From assembly GCA_031414415.1 (NCBI GenBank), contig JANNVK010000192.1:8731-72730 (forward strand): a stretch of 64,000 nt of DNA, written 5' to 3'. This DNA is from JANNVK01 sp031414415 (GTDB lineage Bacteria > Acidobacteriota > Blastocatellia > Pyrinomonadales > Pyrinomonadaceae). This document shows positions 23,165 to 31,747 of the stretch, one piece after another. Position numbers and translations under genes: made by a program. The notes beneath the pieces were generated by a model. That model was not told where the DNA came from. It saw only the letters and a list, made by a program, of their open reading frames with translations, and did not search any database. Positions within the stretch are counted from its first letter, which is position 1. The number at the start of each line of letters is the position of its first letter.

Positions 23165-23656
23165 TCAACTTATTGACCTAATTCCAACCTCAACTTCTTC
23201 AATCTGCAAAACTTTTCGCAAGACTTGCGGTTCAATTGATAATAAAAAACCACGTTTTCCGCCGTTGATAAAGATTTTCTCCAACTCGAAAATTGTTTTC
23301 TCGACATAGATCGGCATCTTAGTTTTCACTCCAAAAGGCGAAGTTCCGCCGACCAAATAACCTGTCAATTTGTTTGCTTTTTCGGGTGAGACCGGCGAAA
23401 CGGTTTTGGCGTTGACGAGCCTTGCTAAATTTTTAGTCGAAACCTCTAAATCGCCGTGCATCAAGACGATAAGTGGTTTGTTTGCATCAATTTCAAAGAC
23501 TAAGGTTTTGATAACGGCGTGTTCGTCAACGCCTAAAACTTCCGCCGAAACTCGCGTTCCGCCTTTTTCAACATAATCAAAAATATGCGGTTCGAAATAA
23601 ATTTTATGTTCACGCAAGACGCGAATTGCAGGTGTAATCGGGAAATCGATCTTCAT
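23165..23656 (-). CDS. ybaK: YbaK-type aminoacyl-tRNA deacylase
   Basis: From ATG 23656 (MKIDFPITPAIRVLREHKIYF) the protein has 163 residues and matches the YbaK/EbsC family throughout. Examples are EVLGVDEHAVIKTLVFEID, VSTKNLARLVNAKTV and GYLVGGTSPFGVKTKMPIYVE (GG.SPFG motif with catalytic Lys nearby). The family hydrolyses mischarged Cys-tRNA(Pro). The start overlaps the stop of the yqhA-like gene by four bases. The upstream extension of the open frame reads inside that gene and is not real. Confidence 0.92.
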   Translation of the reverse strand: MKIDFPITPAIRVLREHKIYFEPHIFDYVEKGGTRVSAEVLGVDEHAVIKTLVFEIDANKPLIVLMHGDLEVSTKNLARLVNAKTVSPVSPEKANKLTGYLVGGTSPFGVKTKMPIYVEKTIFELEKIFINGGKRGFLLSIEPQVLRKVLQIEEVEVGIRSIS

Positions 23657-24105
23657 TTCTTTTGGCTCAAAAAATAAGTTAAAGCAGCAATCACCGCCGC
23701 GATTCCACCGCCGAGATAAAGAATTTCCGTGCCGCCTGACCAACGTGCCGTGTTTCCGAGAAAAATAACGGCTAAAACAATTATCACTACTCCGATTAGT
23801 TTTGCTTTCAGATCATCGAGCGTTTTTATATCAAGCCATTCGGGCAAATCCAAAGTTGAATCAATAAAAAGTTCGTAAAGTCCGACGGCAATAATCAGAA
23901 AAACTGTGGCGAGCAAAAAGCCGTCGATTATTTCAATAAATTTTAAAACAACGGTCTTTAAATCTGCCGCACCTTGCGGAATTTTTACTAAAATTGCACC
24001 GATTTCGTAGATGCCAAAAACAAGCAGCGTCAAGCTCGCAATGAGCGAACCGGCAACCGCAATAAAGACAACGAAACGACTGTTTTCGAGTATTTTTTTA
24101 ATCAT
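23653..24105 (-). CDS. YqhA-family (UPF0114) inner-membrane protein
   Basis: A 150-residue protein with four hydrophobic segments (about 11-31, 61-81, 101-117, 128-146). The conserved stretch IDGFLLATVFLIIAVGLYELFI and LPEWLDIKTLDDLKAKLIGVVIIVLAVIFLG identifies UPF0114/YqhA. Function of the family is not established. Coupled by ATGA overlap to ybaK. Confidence 0.85.
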   Translation of the reverse strand: MIKKILENSRFVVFIAVAGSLIASLTLLVFGIYEIGAILVKIPQGAADLKTVVLKFIEIIDGFLLATVFLIIAVGLYELFIDSTLDLPEWLDIKTLDDLKAKLIGVVIIVLAVIFLGNTARWSGGTEILYLGGGIAAVIAALTYFLSQKK

Positions 24106-24120
24106 TTTTTGGCAGATAAA

Positions 24121-24540
24121 CTAATTTGGTAAAAGCGTAAAACTTTCGCAATGATTTGGCTTGAAAACGCTAAAATGTCGGCGGTCAACGGTTAGAATCT
24201 TTTCAATTTTAAGCCTTTCCGCGATTGCTACAATACACGCGTCAACTAAATCAATGTTGTTGTCGTCATATTTTTCAAGAATTTCAGCGGCACGGTTCAA
24301 ATCGTTTTCGGTAGTGCGAACAATTAAATATTCGCCGTTTGCGATTGCTCTCAAAAATTCGACCAAAGTTTTGACACTCAACTCTCGCAAAATCAAATAT
24401 GAGATTTCAGGAATGACAATATCAGGCAAAATCGCAGTAACAATTTCTCGCTCAAAAATCTTACTGCAACTTTGATGATGCGAGTCTTTATCGTCGAAAA
24501 TTGCAAACAAATAGCCTGTATCTATCAGCGAATTTTTCAT
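24121..24540 (-). CDS. VapC-type PIN-domain toxin
   Basis: From ATG 24540 (MKNSLIDTGYLFAIFDDKD) 139 residues. The catalytic acids are in LIDTGYL, PEISYLI, DLVDACIVAIAE and LTVDRRHFSVF. Its ATG overlaps the stop of the antitoxin gene. It is the last gene of an operon that starts at a lipoprotein gene (26218), so the TA pair has been added to, or rides on, a DNA-repair transcript. Intact. Confidence 0.88.
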   Translation of the reverse strand: MKNSLIDTGYLFAIFDDKDSHHQSCSKIFEREIVTAILPDIVIPEISYLILRELSVKTLVEFLRAIANGEYLIVRTTENDLNRAAEILEKYDDNNIDLVDACIVAIAERLKIEKILTVDRRHFSVFKPNHCESFTLLPN

Positions 24541-24806
24541 TAAGGCAAACTCCAACCTTCGCGTTTGTTGATTCCTTCGGCAAGAATTTCATCAACTCGT
24601 TCAGAAATATCGCCTGTTTTGCTGCTCGCAATTCCGACAAATCGCATCAGCTTTTTGCGTCTTTCCTCTTCTTTTGCATCAAGTTGAAAACCATTTGTAG
24701 AACCTGCAACCTCAATTTCCTCAACATATTCCAAAACTTTCGCCTGTTTTTCTGGCGGTAAAACATGGATTTTTTGAATCAAAGTTTCTTCGATTGTTGT
24801 TATCAT
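24540..24806 (-). CDS. VapB-like antitoxin (DUF2281-like)
   Basis: From ATG 24806, supported by GAGAGG eight bases upstream, 88 residues: MITTIEETLIQKIHVLPPEKQAKVLEYVEEIE, a helical N-terminus found in antitoxins of PIN toxins. A basic EEERRKKLMRFVGIA and an acidic tail follow. It starts five bases after the stop of the Zn-ribbon gene. Confidence 0.78.
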   Translation of the reverse strand: MITTIEETLIQKIHVLPPEKQAKVLEYVEEIEVAGSTNGFQLDAKEEERRKKLMRFVGIASSKTGDISERVDEILAEGINKREGWSLP

Positions 24807-24811
24807 AATTT

Positions 24812-25174
24812 TCACCTCTCAACTTTATTATGCCACGAATGATGGCATTTTCTACATTGTTTTGCTTTCGGGGTTTTAGTCAGGTAGTTACATTTTGGGC
24901 ATATATTCAAAAACTCTTTTTGAGGATTATCACGCAATACCCTAAGTTCTAAATTCCTGAAAAATTCTTCCTCGCCATTTTTGAGCAAATCTAAAACTTC
25001 AGCATCTGAAGAAAACCACTCTTTTCGCAATAATTTTTTCTTTGCCGGCGATTCAGAATTTCTAATTTTGAATAAAACAAGTGTGTTTTTATATGCCTCT
25101 CTTTCCTCAACGGTCAGCAGATTATTGCAATAATCATAAAGATAAGTTGCTAATTCTTCGGGTTTATAATTCAT
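24812..25174 (-). CDS. Hypothetical protein with C-terminal zinc ribbon
   Basis: A 120-residue protein, charged and helical, ending in a two-knuckle zinc ribbon (CPKC…KAKQCRKCHHSWH). Its start overlaps the 3' end of tag by 11 bases. The family is not recognised. Zn-ribbon proteins of this size often bind nucleic acid; no more can be said. Confidence 0.65.
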   Translation of the reverse strand: MNYKPEELATYLYDYCNNLLTVEEREAYKNTLVLFKIRNSESPAKKKLLRKEWFSSDAEVLDLLKNGEEEFFRNLELRVLRDNPQKEFLNICPKCNYLTKTPKAKQCRKCHHSWHNKVER

Positions 25175-25718
25175 AGTATCTAAAACAACTCGTCAAATGA
25201 TCGTTCACCATTCCGGTCGCTTGCATAAACGCATACATAATCGTTGAGCCGACAAAATTAAAGCCGCGTTTTTTCAAATCTTTGCACATTGCATCCGAAA
25301 TTTCTGTGGTTGCGGGAACTTGTTTGATATTTTCCCAAGCGTTGACAATTTGTTTGCCGTCAACAAATGACCAAATATATTTATCAAATGTGCCGAAGTC
25401 TTCGACAACTTCGAGATAACATTTTGCATTGCGGACAGCCGAAGCAATTTTCAAACGATTGCGGATAATTCCAACATTTTCAAGCAGTTCTGCACATTTT
25501 GTATCATCATAATTAGCGATTTTGTCCGCATCGAAATTATCAAAAGCCTTGCGATAATTGTCTCGTTTTGCCAAAACCGTATCCCAACTCAAACCTGCTT
25601 GAGCACCTTCGAGTATCAAAAATTCAAATAATCTTTGGTCATCATGAAGCGGAACGCCCCATTCAGTATCGTGATAATGAATCGCCAAATCGTTTTTTGC
25701 CCAATCGCATCTTTTCAT
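25164..25718 (-). CDS. tag: DNA-3-methyladenine glycosylase I
   Basis: A 184-residue protein matching Tag from end to end: MKRCDWAKNDLAIHYHDTEWGVPLHDDQRLFEFLILEGAQAGLSWDTVL, and RGFNFVGSTIMYAFMQATGMVNDHLTSCF. The zinc ligands Cys4, an N-terminal His and the C-terminal His/Cys in NDHLTSC are present. The catalytic Glu region EGAQAGLSW is intact. It removes 3-methyladenine from alkylated DNA. It overlaps its neighbours on both sides (ATGA with the lipoprotein gene). Confidence 0.95.
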   Translation of the reverse strand: MKRCDWAKNDLAIHYHDTEWGVPLHDDQRLFEFLILEGAQAGLSWDTVLAKRDNYRKAFDNFDADKIANYDDTKCAELLENVGIIRNRLKIASAVRNAKCYLEVVEDFGTFDKYIWSFVDGKQIVNAWENIKQVPATTEISDAMCKDLKKRGFNFVGSTIMYAFMQATGMVNDHLTSCFRYYEL

Positions 25719-26218
25719 TGTTTTTCTATTTTATCGACATATACGATGCAACTTATGTAAGGTTTTTTGTCAATGTTAGTATCACTCATTACTCTAACTT
25801 TTCCGGTAATTTTAACTTTATCTTTAATGCTGATTATTGAATTGTCATTACCGATAAACTCCATATCTTCCTTCTTGAAATTTTTGTATTCCTTCTTTTT
25901 CAAGCTGTTTGCCGAATCTCCGAGCAAAACATTTGTACTAAAAATTTCGGCTGGATTCAACTCGTTAGTAATGGACTTATTTATGTCAATTTCAATGTTT
26001 AGATCTTTCTTGAAACTCAAAGGACAGGTCATATTTCCGCCTTGTTTGCCCGAACAATACAAATCGCCGATATTATCCAAATAGCCAGTTACTTCAAGAT
26101 ATTTTCCGTCGTTTTGCAGTTCGCACGCTTTGGAAAATTCAACCGGAACAGGCGTAGAATTACAGCCGGGAATCAAAATTATCACACCGATAATTATTAC
26201 GAACAGTAAATTTTTCAT
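25715..26218 (-). CDS. Lipoprotein, hypothetical
   Basis: A 167-residue protein with signal peptide and lipobox IPGC (Cys19). The mature part looks like an OB-fold (EVTGYLDNIGDLYC… and KVKITGKVRVMSDTNIDKKPYISCIVYVDKIE), with extra Cys residues. No known function. First gene of the tag operon. Confidence 0.6.
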   Translation of the reverse strand: MKNLLFVIIIGVIILIPGCNSTPVPVEFSKACELQNDGKYLEVTGYLDNIGDLYCSGKQGGNMTCPLSFKKDLNIEIDINKSITNELNPAEIFSTNVLLGDSANSLKKKEYKNFKKEDMEFIGNDNSIISIKDKVKITGKVRVMSDTNIDKKPYISCIVYVDKIEKQ

Positions 26219-26236
26219 ACCTTTAGTTTCCCGGTT

Positions 26237-26923
26237 TTAAGCGGCTTTCGTCAAATACTTTTCTATCAATTCAGACGGATTCAAATTATTAAAATCCGCG
26301 TGTGCCTCAACAACCGAATCGAGTTTCAAAATATCTTCAATCGAATTAACTGTGGCGATTCCGACCGATTTCATAGTTGCCCGATGTGCGGCTTCAAAAC
26401 CGCCGATTGCGTCTTCAAACACGATTGAGTTTGCCGGAATTACACACAATTTTTCGGCTGAAACAAGAAAAACTTCGGGATCGGGTTTGCCGTTTTTCAC
26501 GTCGGCGGCGGTTGTGATTGCGTCAAAATACTTTCGCAAATCTAAACCGTCGAGAATAAATTCCATATTTGCGACAGGTGCCGCAGTTGCCACAGCCATT
26601 TTTATTCCGAGCCGTTTTGCTTCGTCAAAAAACGCGATTAAACCTTCGACAGGCTTGAGATTCGGCAGAAAATTTTCGCGGTAAATTGCGTCTTTGCGGT
26701 TTCCGTATTCGATAAGTTGTTGTTCCGCAACAGTTTCGCCAAAGATTCCGCGAAAAATTTCGAGACTGGTTTTACCGGCAGTTTTCCGCAAAAAATCGTC
26801 TGCTTCAACTTTCATTCCGAGTTCGTTAAAAAATTTCACCCAAGCGTCTGTGTGAAAGTGCATATTGTCAACGAGTGTCCCGTCCATATCAAATATGAAC
26901 GCAAATTGTTTGTAATCAATCAT
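26237..26923 (-). CDS. HAD-superfamily phosphatase/phosphoglucomutase-like
   Basis: A 228-residue HAD hydrolase. Motif I is FIFDMDGTLVDNMHFHTDAW, motif II region VATAAPVANMEF, motif III KNGKPDPEVFLV, motif IV VFEDAIGGFEAAHRA. The helical cap after motif I fits beta-phosphoglucomutase or sugar-phosphate phosphatases. Exact substrate unknown. It stands alone, with a palindromic element upstream. Confidence 0.85.
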   Translation of the reverse strand: MIDYKQFAFIFDMDGTLVDNMHFHTDAWVKFFNELGMKVEADDFLRKTAGKTSLEIFRGIFGETVAEQQLIEYGNRKDAIYRENFLPNLKPVEGLIAFFDEAKRLGIKMAVATAAPVANMEFILDGLDLRKYFDAITTAADVKNGKPDPEVFLVSAEKLCVIPANSIVFEDAIGGFEAAHRATMKSVGIATVNSIEDILKLDSVVEAHADFNNLNPSELIEKYLTKAA

Positions 26924-26930
26924 TTAGTTA

Positions 26931-27027
26931 GTTAGAGTTACGCCTTCAGGCGTGAAATACATTGTTTGTGTTCAATTAAAAAGTATAACTGCTCAAGTTG
27001 AATCACGCATAAATGCGTAACTCTAAC
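26931..27027. repeat. MITE-like inverted repeat, copy E of the palindrome family
   Basis: A perfect 13-bp inverted repeat GTTAGAGTTACGC / GCGTAACTCTAAC encloses about 70 bases. At each inner end lies a small hairpin (ACGCC TTCA GGCGT on the left, ACGC ATAAAT GCGT on the right). No coding potential; it starts right at the HAD gene start and ends before the DUF4442 gene stop. Confidence 0.75.
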
Positions 27028-27033
27028 TTTCTG

Positions 27034-27492
27034 CTAACTTCTTTTGTTTGAAATAAATATAGTCTTTTCAATTATTGCGTGAACCTTTCCGGCTTTGTCC
27101 TTTAGTTCGATTTTATAAATTTTATCAATAGATTTGGTAGTTTCAAGTTGAGTTTTAATTTCGCTAATTTCTGTTGGCGTAATTAAAAATTTAGCAAACA
27201 GTGTTTCTTTGCCCAGACGTTTGAAACGAACGCCCGCCGATTTATCCCAAACGACATACTTTTTGCCCAAAATTTTGATGAGCATCACCATATAAATCGG
27301 GTCAACGGCAGCAAACATACTTCCGCCAAAGATTGTGCCGACGTAGTTTTTCGTTCCCCAATTCAGAGGCAATTTAATATGTATTTCGTGGTAATCGTCG
27401 GAAATATATGTGATTCGTCCGCCGCCGCGACGATATGCAGGAAAGAGGTTGAACTTAAATCGTTCAATTTTTTTGGCAAAACTTTCGTTCAT
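27034..27492 (-). CDS. DUF4442 (hot-dog fold) protein
   Basis: A 152-residue protein with a hot-dog thioesterase-like core: NWGTKNYVGTIFGGSMFAAVDPIYMVMLIKILGKKYVVWDKSAGVRFKRLGKETLFAKF. These are features of DUF4442/YiiD-C. Acyl thioesterase activity is plausible but unproven. It is the last gene of a four-gene unit with two DinB proteins, starting one base after the preceding stop. Confidence 0.8.
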   Translation of the reverse strand: MNESFAKKIERFKFNLFPAYRRGGGRITYISDDYHEIHIKLPLNWGTKNYVGTIFGGSMFAAVDPIYMVMLIKILGKKYVVWDKSAGVRFKRLGKETLFAKFLITPTEISEIKTQLETTKSIDKIYKIELKDKAGKVHAIIEKTIFISNKRS

Positions 27493-28050
27493 TTATTTTG
27501 GGAATCCGGCTAATTTCAAAACTCTTTTGGCTTGCAAAAAATGTCGTTCCTCGTGCATCGCCAAAATCTCAAAAACATCATTAAGCCGAAGATTTAGAGC
27601 AACACTTAGCGGCTCGGCTATCTTGATTTTATGAAGTTCCAAACTCTTGCAAGCCTCAATCATCTTAATTAATAGTTGATTATTTGCGACAAAATCTTTG
27701 ATAATTGTTGATGAAACATTGCTCGCGGAAGGCTCAAAAACCTTGAATGTTTTCATCTTTCGTTTTTGGTAAGGATTAAGTGCGTTTTTCATTAAAACAC
27801 CGATTAAATTGGTTGAAAGAGGAATTTTGCTAAAGAAATTGTTGCTGTGCGTGCCGTCGATTACTTTTTGAATATTGGGAAAATAGAGTTTGTTCGTAAC
27901 GATGAGATGCTCGAAACATTGTCCGACGCTCCAAGTTTTTGAATCAGGTTTCCAATTGATTTGTTCAACAGTTAAATACCCAAAAATATCTTCAACATTC
28001 TCAATAAAAGTTTTAGTGTTGGCAACTAATTCTGCAAGTTTATCGTTCAT
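27493..28050 (-). CDS. DinB-family four-helix protein
   Basis: A 185-residue protein. Recognisable is the DinB/YfiT superfamily pattern (EQINWKPDSKTWSVGQCFEHLIVTNKLYF, later HEERHFLQAKRVLKLAGFPK), with three metal-binding His expected in CFEHL and HEERHF. Such proteins are metal-dependent, often thiol-transferase-like; the actual reaction is unknown. It overlaps the preceding paralogue by four bases and clearly arose with it by tandem duplication (shared WSIGQCFEHLI, AVRVM/KRVL…GFPK ends). Confidence 0.85.
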   Translation of the reverse strand: MNDKLAELVANTKTFIENVEDIFGYLTVEQINWKPDSKTWSVGQCFEHLIVTNKLYFPNIQKVIDGTHSNNFFSKIPLSTNLIGVLMKNALNPYQKRKMKTFKVFEPSASNVSSTIIKDFVANNQLLIKMIEACKSLELHKIKIAEPLSVALNLRLNDVFEILAMHEERHFLQAKRVLKLAGFPK

Positions 28051-28589
28051 TTTGGAAAACCTTCAGTTTGCATCACTCGCACTGCTTGGCGGAAGTGACG
28101 TTTTTCGTGTTCGACGATAACAGTCAAACCATCTGAGATTTTATAAGTCATCAAGGACATAACAGGAGAAGTAGCGACTGTATTTTGCAAATCAACATTT
28201 TCCAGAGAGCGAATATAACCGATAACTTCGATTTGATGTTCGGTAAAATGTTTGATTATGTCTGCCGAAATTTTGCTTGGTGGAATTAGTTTTTTACTTG
28301 GAGCTTTTACTTTTACATTGTCGTTTTTAACTCGTTTAATCAAAAGATTTCCTATAAAAGAAGTGAATGGTGAGTAATTTTCCCAAAAAGAATTTACTTT
28401 CGTGCCGCTTTTAATACTTACAAATACGGGAAAAAAGAGTGTATTCGTTTTAATTAAATGCTCGAAACATTGTCCGATGCTCCAAGATTTTGAATCAAGT
28501 TTCCAGTTAATTTGTTCAGCGGAAAGTTTACCAAAAGTTTGTTCGGAATCGGTCGAAATTTTTTCGAGTTCAGAAATTATTTCGGTCAT
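28047..28589 (-). CDS. DinB-family four-helix protein (tandem paralogue)
   Basis: A 180-residue paralogue of the next gene: AEQINWKLDSKSWSIGQCFEHLIKTNTLFFPVF and HEKRHFRQAVRVMQTEGFPK. The candidate metal His residues are kept in both copies. Start and stop overlap their neighbours (ATGA type), so the four genes 29167-27034 form one translationally coupled operon. Confidence 0.85.
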   Translation of the reverse strand: MTEIISELEKISTDSEQTFGKLSAEQINWKLDSKSWSIGQCFEHLIKTNTLFFPVFVSIKSGTKVNSFWENYSPFTSFIGNLLIKRVKNDNVKVKAPSKKLIPPSKISADIIKHFTEHQIEVIGYIRSLENVDLQNTVATSPVMSLMTYKISDGLTVIVEHEKRHFRQAVRVMQTEGFPK

Positions 28590-29167
28590 AAATTTTCTTC
28601 ACATTTGGTAAAAATATAATTTAAAGCACCTAAAAGTTTCTGTTCATCAGCGGAGGTAAACAGTTCTGTTTGAAAGACTTCTCCTGCAATTGTGTATTTA
28701 TAAAATTTCCACCCTTCGCCATTTGTAACGATTCCGTAAATATCAATTTCATTTTCGTTGTTATCCCGACAGGCTTTCATTTCGACCAAGCATTGAGCTA
28801 AACCTTTTTCAAAATCATCTTTTTTTGCCTCGACTACACACAAAAAAGGACGCTTCACAAAATCTCTTTTTTTGGTAGCCAAGTAATCGGGAGTTCCGGT
28901 CAATGTCTCGCTTTCGAGGTGAACTTGTTTCCATAATCTAAGAGTTTTATGAAGTATCAGAGCTTCTTCACAGAAGGCTTCAATCAAAATCTCCTTTCCT
29001 CCTTCGGAACGATTGATACCAAAACTATCAAGTCTTTCAAGTCTTTCATAGAAAAAATCACTAACGTTAAACGGCTCAATCGGCAAATCCCAATCTTGCA
29101 ACTCCTCAATGCCGATTAGTTCCATTGCTTCATCATCACTAAAACTTGAAAATTTTCGTTTTGACAT
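28586..29167 (-). CDS. PD-(D/E)XK-like nuclease-fold protein
   Basis: From ATG 29167, with AGAGGTG before it, 193 residues. The central part GTPDYLATKKRDFVKRPFLCVVEAKKDDFEKGLAQCLVEMKAC has the D…ExK pattern of restriction-endonuclease-like folds, as in type I restriction subunit N-termini. It is standalone, without helicase or methylase beside it. It heads the DinB operon. Could be a nuclease or an inactive structural relative. Confidence 0.6.
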   Translation of the reverse strand: MSKRKFSSFSDDEAMELIGIEELQDWDLPIEPFNVSDFFYERLERLDSFGINRSEGGKEILIEAFCEEALILHKTLRLWKQVHLESETLTGTPDYLATKKRDFVKRPFLCVVEAKKDDFEKGLAQCLVEMKACRDNNENEIDIYGIVTNGEGWKFYKYTIAGEVFQTELFTSADEQKLLGALNYIFTKCEENL

Positions 29168-29249
29168 CAAATTCACCTCTTTTAACAAAATAAACTATGA
29201 CATTTTAACATTATCGCCCAATTTGGTTAATTGCCTGTTGAGGATTTTA

Positions 29250-31622
29250 CTAATTCCTCAAAGGCTTGCCTGTTTTCAACATCGCCGCGATTCTTTCCTG
29301 CGTTTTTCTCTCACCACAAAGCGACAAAAATCCTTCTCTTTCCAAATCGAGCAAGTATTGTTCGCTGACATATGAAGCGTGGTTCATTTCTCCGCCACAA
29401 AGAATCTTAGCGATTTTCTTGCCGATTAAAACATCGTGTTCCGAAGCGAATCCGCCGCGTTGCATTTGCGAAAGGGCGATTTTGAACGCCGCCATTCCCG
29501 CTTCGCCCATCGCGTAAATATCGGTGCGTTGAACTGGTTGGACGTATCCTGATGCCGCAAGATTCAAAACTTCTTGTTTAGCATCGGCAATTAGACGGTC
29601 GCCGTTCATTGAAATTGCGTCGGAATCTCGCAAAAATCCCCACGATTTTGCTTCTTGTGCAGATGTCGCAACTTTGCCCATTCCGAGCATTTCAAAAGTC
29701 TTTTTCAAGAAAACGAGCGGATCAGCGTCGGGCGTTTTCTTCGCCAAATCCATCGCCCGAAGCGTCATTTCTTTTGTTCCACCGCCGCCAGGCAATAATC
29801 CAACGCCAACTTCAACCAAGCCCATATAAGTTTCACCCGCCGCACGAACCTTGTCACAGTGAAGCGGAATTTCGCAACCGCCGCCGAGTGAAAGTCCGTA
29901 AGGTGCTGCAACCACAGGTTTTGCAGAATATCTGAGACGCATATTTGCTTGCTGAAACGCGTGAATCATCATATTGATGTCGTCCCATTCTTCCTCTTGT
30001 GCGGCGAGCAAAATCATCATAATGTTCGCTCCGGCAGAGAAATTTCCGCCTTGATTTCCGATAACCAAACCGACGTGATTTTTTTCGACTTCATCAACAG
30101 CAAATTTCAACATCTGCATCGTGTCCGAACCAATCGAATTCATTTTCGAGTGAAATTCCAAACACGCCACGCCGTCGCCGATGTCAATCAAGCTCGCACC
30201 TTTGTTCGATTTGATAACGCCTATTCGATCTTTAACCGATTTGAGAACGATAACGCCTTGTTTATCAGCTATTTGCTTATATGTATTGGTCGCAAAATCG
30301 AAAAATGAAGTCGTGCCGTTTTCATATTTGTAAAACGAAGTCGCACCTGAATCGAGCATTTTTTGGACATTTTCGGGAACTTTCATTCCTTCGGCTTTCA
30401 TCCGTTCGACCGATTCTGCCACACCGATTGCATCCCAAGTTTCAAAAACTCCGATTTCCCAACCGAAACCCCACTTGATCGCGTTATCAATTTCAACAAT
30501 CGTATCGGCAATTTCGGGAATGCGATTCGCCGCATAAGCCGAAATTCTCGCGGTAGTTTTCCACAAAAATTGCCCCACCTTATCCTCGCCCCAAACAAGC
30601 TGTTTTACACGAGTCGGAATATCTTCAATCGCCTTTCCGGCATCAATCGAAGCAAATTTTGTTTTTACTTGCGGTTTGTATTCAAATGTCGCCAAATCGA
30701 GTTCTAAAATAACTCGTTTGCCTGTTTCGTCTTTCGATTTTTTGAAAAATCCGCCGTTTGTTTTATCACCCAAAATCTTCTTATCTAACAGCGTTTGCAT
30801 CACTTGCGGGATTTTAAAAGTGTCGCGGTCTTCGTCTTCAGGAATCGCCGGATAGAGATTTGAAACAACGTGAGCGGTCACATCCAAGCCGACTAAATCC
30901 GACGTGCGGAAGGTTGCAGACGATGCGTGTCCGATGGCTTTGCCAGTCATTTGGTCAACTTCGGTCGGCGTAAATCCTTGCTTAATCATCTCGTCCAAAA
31001 CCGCCATAATCGAATAAACACCGACTCGATTCGCAATAAAATTCGGACGATCTTTCGCCGGAACAACTCCTTTGCCAAGCCGAACATCAAGGAAACCTGA
31101 CAAACTACAAGCCACTTCGCCGTCCGTATCCGCAGTCGGAATTACCTCAACCAATTTCATATAACGCGGCGGATTGAAAAAATGCAAGCCGACAAAATGT
31201 TTTTTGAATTCATCAGAAAAAGGCTCAGCAATTGAAGAAATCGGAATTCCGCTTGTATTTGAAGCGATAATTGAACCTACCTTGCGATGCTTCTCAACCT
31301 CAGCAAAGATCGAATGTTTAATGTCCAAACGCTCAACCACGGCTTCAATCACAAAATCGCAATCTTTGAGCTTCGGCATATCTTCCGAAAAGTTGCCAAG
31401 CGTAATCAGCCCCGCATTTTCCGCCAACATAAACGGTGCCGGCTTCAACTTTTTCGCCGCTTCCCACAACGATTTAACGATGCTATTTTTGTCCTTCGCA
31501 TCCGCCTCGCGTGGTGCAATGTCCAACAACAAAGTCGGGATTCCCGCATTTGAAAGATGTGCAGCAATTGCCGCTCCCATTGTCCCCGCACCCAAAACTG
31601 CGGCTTTTCCGATATTTAACAT
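29250..31622 (-). CDS. fadN: 3-hydroxyacyl-CoA dehydrogenase/enoyl-CoA hydratase, FadN type
   Basis: A 790-residue bifunctional beta-oxidation enzyme. The NAD-binding dehydrogenase comes first (VLGAGTMGAAIAAHLSNAG, GxGxxG at 10-15; HFFNPPRYMKLVEVIPTADT; NFIANRVGVYS). The crotonase domain is at the C-terminal side (GNQGGNFSAGANIM, YGLSLGGGCEIPLHCDKVRAAGETYMGLVEVGVGLLPGGGGTKEM). This dehydrogenase-first order and length correspond to B. subtilis FadN rather than E. coli FadB. It works with fadE and fadA, and has its own operator upstream. Confidence 0.94.
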   Translation of the reverse strand: MLNIGKAAVLGAGTMGAAIAAHLSNAGIPTLLLDIAPREADAKDKNSIVKSLWEAAKKLKPAPFMLAENAGLITLGNFSEDMPKLKDCDFVIEAVVERLDIKHSIFAEVEKHRKVGSIIASNTSGIPISSIAEPFSDEFKKHFVGLHFFNPPRYMKLVEVIPTADTDGEVACSLSGFLDVRLGKGVVPAKDRPNFIANRVGVYSIMAVLDEMIKQGFTPTEVDQMTGKAIGHASSATFRTSDLVGLDVTAHVVSNLYPAIPEDEDRDTFKIPQVMQTLLDKKILGDKTNGGFFKKSKDETGKRVILELDLATFEYKPQVKTKFASIDAGKAIEDIPTRVKQLVWGEDKVGQFLWKTTARISAYAANRIPEIADTIVEIDNAIKWGFGWEIGVFETWDAIGVAESVERMKAEGMKVPENVQKMLDSGATSFYKYENGTTSFFDFATNTYKQIADKQGVIVLKSVKDRIGVIKSNKGASLIDIGDGVACLEFHSKMNSIGSDTMQMLKFAVDEVEKNHVGLVIGNQGGNFSAGANIMMILLAAQEEEWDDINMMIHAFQQANMRLRYSAKPVVAAPYGLSLGGGCEIPLHCDKVRAAGETYMGLVEVGVGLLPGGGGTKEMTLRAMDLAKKTPDADPLVFLKKTFEMLGMGKVATSAQEAKSWGFLRDSDAISMNGDRLIADAKQEVLNLAASGYVQPVQRTDIYAMGEAGMAAFKIALSQMQRGGFASEHDVLIGKKIAKILCGGEMNHASYVSEQYLLDLEREGFLSLCGERKTQERIAAMLKTGKPLRN

Positions 31623-31666
31623 AATTTTTTGACTTCCTTGATAGATAAGTTTAGTTTAGTTGATTA

Positions 31667-31708
31667 TAAATGAATGAGCGTTCATTCAGCAAGAATGAAC
31701 GCTCATTT
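31667..31708. promoter_or_regulatory. Double FadR-like operator/hairpin upstream of fadN
   Basis: TGAATGAGCGTTCATTCA (31671-31688) matches the fadE and fadA operators in its half-sites. Directly beside it, GAATGAACGCTCATT is an inverted second copy. The two together form a 14-bp stem (ATGAGCGTTCATTC/GAATGAACGCTCAT) flanked by T runs. So it may also terminate the upstream uma2-like gene on the minus strand. This is the only fad promoter in the window with two sites. Confidence 0.65.
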
Positions 31709-31747
31709 TTAGTTTTTAGTTGCTATTAAAATGTTTGGATGTTCGGT

